Source: Spirochaetia bacterium (GTDB lineage: Bacteria; Spirochaetota; Spirochaetia; Sphaerochaetales; Sphaerochaetaceae). From it: DNA of 8,197 nucleotides. Shown piece by piece: positions 1-5,196 of the stretch (position 1 is its first letter; every line of letters begins with the position of its first letter). The stretch spans positions 1 to 8,197 of the forward strand of contig CAAGIP010000010.1 in assembly GCA_900769955.1 (NCBI GenBank). Direction: 5' to 3'. Under the pieces are notes generated by a model, which ran no database searches, was not told where the DNA came from, and saw only the letters and a list, made by a program, of their open reading frames with translations. The position numbers and the translations under genes were made by a program.

Positions 1-908
1 CCCTTTGCCCTGTACTCTTCAGGCAGGATTCCAAGACGTGTACCCTTTAAAAGTGCATATGCAACCATTGCGGAACCTGAGGTCTCGATGTAGTTGCCTT
101 CCCTTCCGGGGAAGTTGGGAACCTGCCAGAACATCTTCGTCTCCTCATCCTGGTAGGAAAGGATTCCGTCAATTGCCTCACGGAAGATGTCTGCAATCAC
201 CTTACGGTCAGAGACGCATTCCTCTGCCATGAAGGACCATACATCGACAAGCCCCACGAGGAACCAGCCGATGGAGCGGAGCCAGAAGTTGCGGCTCAGG
301 CCAGTTGTCTTATCTGCCCAGAAAAGGGTTCTTGATGAGTCATATCCATGGTAGTAAAGCTTTGCCTTCTCATCGAACATCAGTTTCCTGACATTGGAAA
401 ACTGCCTTACGATGTCCGAGTAGTCCTTACCGCCGAAGACGGTCATGTAACGGGTGTAGAACGGCTGCATCATGTACAGTCCGTCAAGCCACACCTGGTC
501 ATGGTAGATGGCTTTATGGAAGAAGTTACCCTCCTTTGTCCTGGGATGCTCCTTCACCTGTGAGTATGAGAGCTCGATTGCCTTAAGATACTTCTCCTTT
601 CCGGTATAGTCGTAAAGGTCAAAGAGAATTCTGCTCTCGCACACATCATCAGTTGAAAACTTCTTCGGGTCATAGCCTCTGATGGAGCCATCCTCGAATA
701 CATAGTAGTCGACGAAGTTTACGACGAAGTCGAGGTATTTCCTGTCACCCGTTGTCTTATACATCTCAAGAAGGGATGTGGTCATGCATCCGTCGATGTA
801 GTTCCAGGCAGGCTTCTTCCCCTGCTTGATCGATTCAATGTTCCAGAGCGGCATGTCAGGTGCGCTCGTCATGAGTTTTTCAATATATCTGTCAATGTTC
901 TCGTACAT
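1..908 (-). CDS. GH105 unsaturated rhamnogalacturonyl hydrolase, C-terminus cut by window edge
   Basis: Reading the minus strand from ATG at 908 gives 302 uninterrupted codons that leave the window at base 1 with no stop. The protein matches the YteR/YesR (GH105, formerly GH88-like) family, which hydrates the 4,5-unsaturated uronic acid at the non-reducing end of pectin lyase products, usually in the cytoplasm. Visible signatures are WNYIDG (35-40), a TGD-KYL alpha/alpha-barrel repeat (53-59), HPRTKEGNFFHK (121-132), WLDGLYM (140-146) whose D142 matches the catalytic Asp of YteR, HGYDSSRTLFWAD (187-199) and FWLRSIGWF (208-216), then YIETSGSAMVAYAL near the end. There is no signal peptide. Family members run about 340-380 residues, so perhaps 40-80 are missing. 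In-frame ATGs at 932 and 929 are alternative starts; none of the three has a recognisable Shine-Dalgarno site. Family call strong; exact substrate inferred. Confidence 0.9.
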   Translation of the reverse strand, partial: MYENIDRYIEKLMTSAPDMPLWNIESIKQGKKPAWNYIDGCMTTSLLEMYKTTGDRKYLDFVVNFVDYYVFEDGSIRGYDPKKFSTDDVCESRILFDLYDYTGKEKYLKAIELSYSQVKEHPRTKEGNFFHKAIYHDQVWLDGLYMMQPFYTRYMTVFGGKDYSDIVRQFSNVRKLMFDEKAKLYYHGYDSSRTLFWADKTTGLSRNFWLRSIGWFLVGLVDVWSFMAEECVSDRKVIADIFREAIDGILSYQDEETKMFWQVPNFPGREGNYIETSGSAMVAYALLKGTRLGILPEEYRAK

Positions 909-994
909 AGTATTAAAATGATAACACATCATAGCCCGTTATGCGAAACGGGAAATTTTCATGGATATGAATCATTCAACTTCCGATGGTTCTG
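909..994 (-). promoter_or_regulatory. Gap upstream of the GH105 gene with two palindromes, possible operator region
   Basis: This 86-base gap lies between the transporter stop codon and the GH105 start on the same strand. It holds a perfect 6-bp dyad, CCCGTT (935-940) and AACGGG (947-952) around a 6-base centre, and a perfect 11-base palindrome TGAATCATTCA (968-978). The first dyad has no T-tract on the minus strand, so it resembles a regulator-binding site more than a terminator. A possible -10 element TATGAT (minus strand, 929-934) sits just downstream of the dyad, but no convincing -35 was found. The regulator is unknown. Role inferred. Confidence 0.35.
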
Positions 995-1885
995 TCAGCT
1001 TTTTGTCTTATCCCGACTGCCGCGAAGGGAGTCGGCAGTCACAGCCGCGCTTCCCGCGGCCATTAGGGCAAAGGCAATGACAAACTGCCATGTCAGAGTG
1101 CCTGAACCGATGATGAATGAAAGAAGTACGCTGATGAACGGTGCAGTGGCATGGAAAGCACTTGTGCGGGCCGCTCCGAGAATATTCTGAGCCCTGACGT
1201 AGGTGAAGATGCTGAGTCCGTAGGCAACAAACCCGAGGACAAGGATTTTAATGATATCGGCAGTTTCCGGAAGCACCTCACCTGAAAGAAGTGCGATGAC
1301 AAGAGACACTGCTCCGGAGCACATTCCCTTGATCATGACGATCTGGCAGGTGCTTTTATCAGATATGCTTCGCGTGCAGTTGTTCTCAAGGCCCCAGCAT
1401 AAGGTTGCAAGAAGGACGAACAGTGACCCTGACGAGAAACGAAGGCCTACTGCTTCAAATGAAAGGATCGCGGAGGAAAGCGTAACAAGCATTATCGCAC
1501 CCAGAGCAGGCGTGAAACCTTTTCCCGGAACAGAAGGGATGCAAAGAGCGTGGTAGCGACTATCTCGAAGTTTCCCGAGGAGCGAAGCATTGGCAGCCGA
1601 TGCGCTTTTAAGTCCCGTCATCATGAATATAGGTACCGCGACATCGAGTACTGTCATTCCGATGACGTATGGAAGATCGGTTTTCGTCAGGCGGTCGCTT
1701 TTCCTTTCTTCCTTCGCAGGGAAAAGGTACAGTACAGATTCACCTGCACCTGCCCCGAGATAGAGGAAGGCTGCCATCATTACGGGAGGAACGGATGCAA
1801 GCAGTGTTTTGGACAAAGGAACGTTAAGTGCATGGAAGAGTGCGGCAAGCAATGCATACACTACTCCCTTCAGTCTTATGCTCAT
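995..1885 (-). CDS. EamA/DMT-family membrane transporter with an internally frameshifted segment
   Basis: A 296-residue, very hydrophobic protein with the two-repeat EamA layout (about ten membrane helices) of drug/metabolite exporters. Family-typical blocks are SASAANASLLG (94-104) at the end of the first repeat and CWGLENNCTR in the second. Start ATG at 1885 has a strong Shine-Dalgarno GAGGAGG (1894-1900). Residues 105-128 (KLRDSR...TPAL) do not fit: they are polar where helix 4 should be. Reading the same DNA one base over gives NFEIVATTLF, ASLLFREKVS and RLLW, which is what the family has there, and the normal frame then resumes at GAIMLVTLSSAIL. The gene therefore seems to carry two compensating indels, or the assembly has two homopolymer errors. 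If real, transport is doubtful. Substrate unknown. The gene is divergent from the aspartate dehydrogenase-like gene. Confidence 0.85.
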   Translation of the reverse strand: MSIRLKGVVYALLAALFHALNVPLSKTLLASVPPVMMAAFLYLGAGAGESVLYLFPAKEERKSDRLTKTDLPYVIGMTVLDVAVPIFMMTGLKSASAANASLLGKLRDSRYHALCIPSVPGKGFTPALGAIMLVTLSSAILSFEAVGLRFSSGSLFVLLATLCWGLENNCTRSISDKSTCQIVMIKGMCSGAVSLVIALLSGEVLPETADIIKILVLGFVAYGLSIFTYVRAQNILGAARTSAFHATAPFISVLLSFIIGSGTLTWQFVIAFALMAAGSAAVTADSLRGSRDKTKS

Positions 1886-1937
1886 CCTTCACGCCTCCTC
1901 TTTAATATGTTAGTATAGCCGGACAAGGGAAGGAAAC
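1886..1937. promoter_or_regulatory. Divergent promoter region between transporter and aspartate dehydrogenase-like gene
   Basis: Only 52 bases separate the two divergent start codons, so both promoters must overlap here or reach into the coding regions. On the minus strand TATACT (1912-1917) is a plausible -10 for the transporter, a short distance upstream of its Shine-Dalgarno. On the plus strand GGGAAGG (1927-1933) is the ribosome-binding site for the gene at 1938, and TGTTAGTAT (1908-1916) resembles a weak extended -10. No convincing -35 hexamers are visible. Inferred from position and short matches only. Confidence 0.35.
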
Positions 1938-2729
1938 ATGAAAACATTCACAATACTCGGAGCCGGTAAGCTCGGCACGATCATAGCGGAAGCCTGGAAG
2001 GCAGGCCTTCTTGAGGGATACAGACTCGCGGGAGTATTTTCCAGGAATAAGGAAGATGCGGTTCGCCTTACGGCAGGCACAGATGCGCTTGCAACGGATA
2101 GCATCGATGACATCATCACGCTCAAAGCGGACTTTGCCGCTGAGTGTGCCTCGATCGCACTATTAAAGGAAGTGTGCATCACACTTCTTGAAAACGGCAC
2201 ATCGGTAATTCCTCTCTCGATCGGTGCATTCGCGGATGAGGACTTTCATGAGAGAGCCGTCGGTGCGGCACTTAAGGGAAACTCAAGGATACACATCCCG
2301 TCAGGTGCCGTCGGAGGTTTTGACGTACTTTCCACTGTTTCACTCATGGCACGGTACGGAAAGACGGAACTGAAGGCAGGGATTCACACCCACAAAGGAC
2401 CGCTGTCACTTAAGAACACTCCGCTCTTTGAGGAATCCCTTATGGACAGTGAAAAGACGGTTTTTGAAGGAACGACGAAGGAAGCCATCGCCCTTCTCCC
2501 GACAAAAGTCAATGTGGCTGTTGCATCGGCACTTGCAACAGCAGGCCCGGCAGACACGAATGCTGCCATCACAAGCGTGCCCGGTTTCATCGGGGACGAC
2601 CACATGATAACTGCTGAAACTGAAGGCCTTAAAGCCACCGTGGACATCTATTCCGCCACAAGCGACATTGCGGCCTGGTCAGTCGTCGCACTGATGAGAA
2701 ACCTCAATTCACCGATAGTCTTCTTCTGA
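1938..2729 (+). CDS. Aspartate dehydrogenase-like oxidoreductase (NadX/DUF108 family)
   Basis: A 263-residue cytoplasmic NAD(P)-binding protein. The N-terminus has a Rossmann dinucleotide motif GAGKLG (8-13). The second half carries the aspartate dehydrogenase signature IPSGAVGGFD (120-129), followed by FEGTTKEAIALLPTKVNVA (176-194). H222 in GDDHMITAETEG is a candidate for the catalytic His known in archaeal and Thermotoga enzymes; that assignment is by motif spacing only. The family oxidises L-aspartate to iminoaspartate, which can feed quinolinate and NAD synthesis with NadA, or hydrolyse to oxaloacetate. No nadA or nadC lies in the window, so the pathway is uncertain and another amino acid substrate is possible. 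Start ATG is supported by GGGAAGG four bases upstream. It is divergent from the EamA transporter, which could export a related compound. Its 3' end overlaps the opposing kinase gene by 21 bases. Confidence 0.8.
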   Translation: MKTFTILGAGKLGTIIAEAWKAGLLEGYRLAGVFSRNKEDAVRLTAGTDALATDSIDDIITLKADFAAECASIALLKEVCITLLENGTSVIPLSIGAFADEDFHERAVGAALKGNSRIHIPSGAVGGFDVLSTVSLMARYGKTELKAGIHTHKGPLSLKNTPLFEESLMDSEKTVFEGTTKEAIALLPTKVNVAVASALATAGPADTNAAITSVPGFIGDDHMITAETEGLKATVDIYSATSDIAAWSVVALMRNLNSPIVFF

Positions 2730-3605
2730 AACATCGCATGGATCAAGGGTGGGACCATGGACCGCTATAACTTTGGCAGCGAGGTGATCAGCCGTCCTTA
2801 AAGAGGCATATCTATCGTACCCACGTGCCCTGCATGCCATGTATGTTCCTAGGTGGCAGTCCCCTGCACCGACAGTGTCGACTGCCACTGTCTTCTCACC
2901 CCTATGCCTTGTGATGATTCCGTCAGAATAAACCAGTGAGCCTTCAGGACCAAGCGTCACGATGACGTCATTGTGACTCTCGCATCCCAGAATCCTCACA
3001 GCCTCATCGATGTCACTTACTCCGGTGTAATCCGTAATCTCCTTATCATTGAGGTGTATTATCGGGGAAAGTGCCATGAGGCGGGAAAGACGCTCCTTTT
3101 TGAGGGTCATCATCCTGGGGCCGGGAGCGAAGTAAATATCCCTTATCCCTGCCTTTTCCAGGAACCTGACTATCTCATCATCCTCATCCACTTCCAGCTC
3201 AAGCCCGCAGATGTATACCTGAGAGAATCCGGAAGTATCATATCCGTCAAGCCACTCTCCGCGGAAGGTATACTCCACTCCATGGTAAGCCATGAAGCTC
3301 CGCTCCCCGTCAGGCTCCACTATGCATATGCATGCACCATGTGGTTCCAGGGAAGTCCTGAAAGGCTTTAAGCCCTTGCGTTCAAGTTCACTTTTTGCAT
3401 ACTCACCGTAGATCCCGCTTCCGAGAGTGAAGGCATGAAGATAAGGCGCCCCCGCAATCCTCAGCGCCTCAGCCACATTGTTCGCACACCCTCCGAGCGA
3501 TATGTGATGAGCTTCAGTTATGACGGATTCCGCAGATGATGGAAGCCTGGGTGATGGAATAATGATGTCGACGGTACATGATCCGATGACGAGTGTTTTT
3601 TTCAA
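2709..3605 (-). CDS. PfkB/ribokinase-family carbohydrate or nucleoside kinase, TTG start
   Basis: A 298-residue cytoplasmic kinase of the ribokinase superfamily that transfers phosphate from ATP to a sugar or nucleoside hydroxyl. Motifs in order: substrate-binding glycine pair in LGGCANNVAEAL (37-48), the NxxE motif N186-x-x-E189 in HLNDKEI for Mg/ATP, and the anion-hole signature DTVGAGDCHLG (243-253) with D249 as catalytic base. Length is typical. The start is TTG at 3605, chosen because the protein begins MKKTLVIGSC with the first beta strand and GGAGG lies eight bases upstream; no ATG fits. Substrate cannot be told from sequence: ribose, fructose, pseudouridine and adenosine kinases share these motifs. 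It lies 27 bases downstream of the AlbA_2 regulator on the same strand, so the two are probably cotranscribed, and it converges on the aspartate dehydrogenase-like gene. Confidence 0.88.
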   Translation of the reverse strand: MKKTLVIGSCTVDIIIPSPRLPSSAESVITEAHHISLGGCANNVAEALRIAGAPYLHAFTLGSGIYGEYAKSELERKGLKPFRTSLEPHGACICIVEPDGERSFMAYHGVEYTFRGEWLDGYDTSGFSQVYICGLELEVDEDDEIVRFLEKAGIRDIYFAPGPRMMTLKKERLSRLMALSPIIHLNDKEITDYTGVSDIDEAVRILGCESHNDVIVTLGPEGSLVYSDGIITRHRGEKTVAVDTVGAGDCHLGTYMACRARGYDRYASLRTADHLAAKVIAVHGPTLDPCDVSEEDYR

Positions 3606-3607
3606 TT

Positions 3608-3650
3608 CAGGGCCCTCCGCAATGCCTGTACTTTAATACGGATGGCCCTG
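3608..3650 (-). repeat. 7-bp inverted repeat joining the regulator 3' end to the kinase translation start
   Basis: CAGGGCC (3608-3614) and GGCCCTG (3644-3650) are perfect complements separated by 29 bases. In the minus-strand transcript the first arm lies in the last codons of the AlbA_2 gene and the second touches the kinase Shine-Dalgarno. Folding would partly hide the kinase start until a ribosome finishing the upstream gene opens the stem, a layout that fits translational coupling. The loop is long and the stem short, so this is inference. Confidence 0.35.
3614..3618 (-). promoter_or_regulatory. Ribosome-binding site that sets the TTG start of the kinase
   Basis: GGAGG on the minus strand, eight bases before TTG at 3605. 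It is the only strong Shine-Dalgarno in the short gap and decides the TTG start. It abuts, with one base of overlap, the GGCCCTG arm of an inverted repeat whose other arm lies in the end of the upstream coding region. Confidence 0.7.
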
Positions 3651-5084
3651 TTTTTCCACTGCCCGGGTCTCTTTTTTCCGTGAAGGAGCGTAATCAGGAG
3701 AAGATTCACTGACACCCCTCAGCACTTGCCAGTATCCGTTTTTATTGGCACCGACATGCTCAATGAGACCGTTCTTCTTCAGATGGGAAACGGCATTGTC
3801 AATTGCAGTCCTGCTGACACCGACTATCCTTTCCAGATCCGTTTTCCTGACATCAGGATTGTCACGCATTGCCGAAAGTACTTTTTCCTGGGTACCGGAC
3901 AGATGAACACTGACTTTTTCATCATCCTTAACATTTATCCATCTGAAAGGGATTTTCACTGCTATGGATTTTTCCCTGAACTCAAAGGCATTCCTCCCGT
4001 AGCACTCCGTGATTATGGGAACCCCACGGCCTGTCTTCTCACTTATGTGGAGCTGCAGGAATATTTCCGAGAGTTTCCTGTTAACGGGAACCGACTCACC
4101 CCTGAAAAAACCTTCCATGGTCTGTTCTTCATCAAGAGTTCCCCTTGACAGGATTTCAATCCTGTCGGAAAAGACCGTTATCATCGGCTCATTGCCTGTC
4201 ACCCACAGATTATGCACGAATGCGTTGATCACGGCTTCACGGAATGCCGCATTCTCAAAAAGAGGTACATCCTTCCGTTCAACGACTCTTTTAGTTTCGT
4301 CAGCCTGAATTATGTTCAGCACATCACCGTACCGGAGCACATCATCAAGAGTATACAGAAGGCACTGATAACCGAATTCACGTACGGAGATCATGGTATC
4401 TGCCTTGCTTTTACCTGAAAAAATGGCAACCCTGAGAGGCATATGGGAGTTATCGGACAGCAGCTGTGCCAGGATGTTGTATTTACCGTCCTCCGTATAG
4501 AAGGAAAGGTTCTTTCTGAATGTATCAGGATTAAGTCTTACTCCCTTTGCGCCGTAATAGATCAGAAGCTTCTCAAATGTCAGATCCTGATATTCAGACG
4601 GAGTGTTTTCAATGGTCGGCTTTCCATGTCTGAGAATATCAAACAGATACGACTCCTTCTCGGGAAATCTGCGCAGATTTTCCCTGCTCGATCCGATTCT
4701 GATAAAACGTTCCCTGCCGAAAGCCGTGGGAACCCTCCTGGCACGCGGAATGATAAGCAGGACAACCTTCTTTCCTTCAAAGTATTCAGTAACAAAAGTG
4801 AAGTTTATATCCGGAGAAAGCTGTCTGACCAGAAAATGCTTCAGTGGCTCATTCTTCACATCCTGATCAGGATTGAAATCAGTACCCACAATTTCGTGAG
4901 TCTTATCATTCACACCCCAGATGAAGTATCCTTCAGGTCTTCCCATTAAGGCAGCACTGTTGGATATCGCTGAGATGTACTCCCCAAGTTCAGATGGTAT
5001 ATACCAGTTCTCTTTAAACTCAAACCATTCCCTTTCTGAATCATAAGAGCAAAGCTCTTCAATTATTTTCCTGACATCATGCAT
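3633..5084 (-). CDS. AlbA_2 (Schlafen-like) - HATPase - winged-helix putative transcriptional regulator
   Basis: A 483-residue cytoplasmic protein starting at MHDVRKIIEE. Domain order: AlbA_2/Schlafen-type domain (about 16-135) with EREWFEFKENW, GYFIWGVND and GRERFIRIGSSREN; a linker (about 160-270); a GHKL-type ATPase region of the HATPase_c_4 kind with FREAVINAFVHNLW (281-294, N-box), FSDRIEILSRGTL (305-317) and EKTGRGV (349-355); then a winged helix (about 396-455) with KTDLERIVGVSRTAIDNAVSHLKKNGLIEHVG. Such proteins are commonly labelled ATP-binding or RecG-like transcriptional regulators, and few have been tested. The tail after 458 is polar and probably disordered. The reading frame is open to ATG at 5153, but ATG at 5084 is preferred because AGGTGAT precedes it by three bases and the AlbA_2 family begins there. 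It heads a probable operon with the PfkB kinase. TTATCACC-like half-sites before it suggest autoregulation. The target is unknown. Confidence 0.85.
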   Translation of the reverse strand: MHDVRKIIEELCSYDSEREWFEFKENWYIPSELGEYISAISNSAALMGRPEGYFIWGVNDKTHEIVGTDFNPDQDVKNEPLKHFLVRQLSPDINFTFVTEYFEGKKVVLLIIPRARRVPTAFGRERFIRIGSSRENLRRFPEKESYLFDILRHGKPTIENTPSEYQDLTFEKLLIYYGAKGVRLNPDTFRKNLSFYTEDGKYNILAQLLSDNSHMPLRVAIFSGKSKADTMISVREFGYQCLLYTLDDVLRYGDVLNIIQADETKRVVERKDVPLFENAAFREAVINAFVHNLWVTGNEPMITVFSDRIEILSRGTLDEEQTMEGFFRGESVPVNRKLSEIFLQLHISEKTGRGVPIITECYGRNAFEFREKSIAVKIPFRWINVKDDEKVSVHLSGTQEKVLSAMRDNPDVRKTDLERIVGVSRTAIDNAVSHLKKNGLIEHVGANKNGYWQVLRGVSESSPDYAPSRKKETRAVEKQGHPY

Positions 5085-5144
5085 TTCATCACCTGCCTTA
5101 TCACCTGCCATATTATCACACATGGGTAATAAAAGGGTGATAAA
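5085..5144. promoter_or_regulatory. Cluster of five TTATCACC-like half-sites with overlapping promoter
   Basis: Half-sites in both orientations crowd this gap. Plus-strand copies are TCATCACC (5086-5093), TTATCACC (5098-5105) and TTATCAC (5113-5119). Opposite-orientation copies are GGTAATAA (5125-5132) and GGTGATAA (5136-5143). They form an outer perfect dyad (5098-5105 with 5136-5143) and an inner near-perfect one (5113-5119 with 5126-5132). For the minus-strand gene, TGTGATAAT (5112-5120) reads as an extended -10, and a weak -35 (TTATCA) falls in the outer copy, so binding would block the promoter. ATCACCTGCC is also directly repeated at 5088-5097 and 5100-5109. The layout suggests an operator, perhaps for the AlbA_2 regulator itself. 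Sites seen directly; function inferred. Confidence 0.5.
5088..5094 (-). promoter_or_regulatory. Ribosome-binding site deciding the AlbA_2 regulator start
   Basis: AGGTGAT on the minus strand, three bases before ATG at 5084, matches the part of the anti-Shine-Dalgarno complement nearest the start codon. The upstream in-frame ATGs at 5153, 5123 and 5111 have no comparable site, and using them would make the promoter-like repeats coding. Confidence 0.5.
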
Positions 5145-5196
5145 TATTTCCATGCATCTCAGATCATTCCATCCTTCTTATGGTATCATCATGACC

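Noticed and set aside
935..960. Terminator downstream of the EamA transporter (CCCGTT / AACGGG)
   Set aside because: On the minus strand the stem is not followed by a T-tract; the stem is also short at 6 bp.
1550..1918. 122-codon plus-strand ORF opposite the EamA transporter
   Set aside because: It lies antisense to a clear membrane-protein gene, its product is rich in Arg/Cys/His without family features, and there is no ribosome-binding site.
3608..3655. Plus-strand intrinsic terminator (CAGGGCC / GGCCCTG followed by TTTTT)
   Set aside because: No plus-strand gene ends near it and the 29-base loop is too long for a typical terminator; better explained as structure in the minus-strand transcript.
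4443..4949. 168-codon plus-strand ORF
   Set aside because: Fully antisense to the AlbA_2 domain of a well-supported gene; no recognisable protein features.
5085..5153. N-terminal extension of the AlbA_2 regulator to ATG 5153
   Set aside because: ATG 5084 has a Shine-Dalgarno site and matches the domain start; the extension covers promoter-like repeats.
5122..5196. N-terminal extension of the GTPase from ATG 5122
   Set aside because: The family starts a few residues before the AHVDAGKT P-loop; the extension is unlike any EF-G N-terminus and would run through the half-site cluster.
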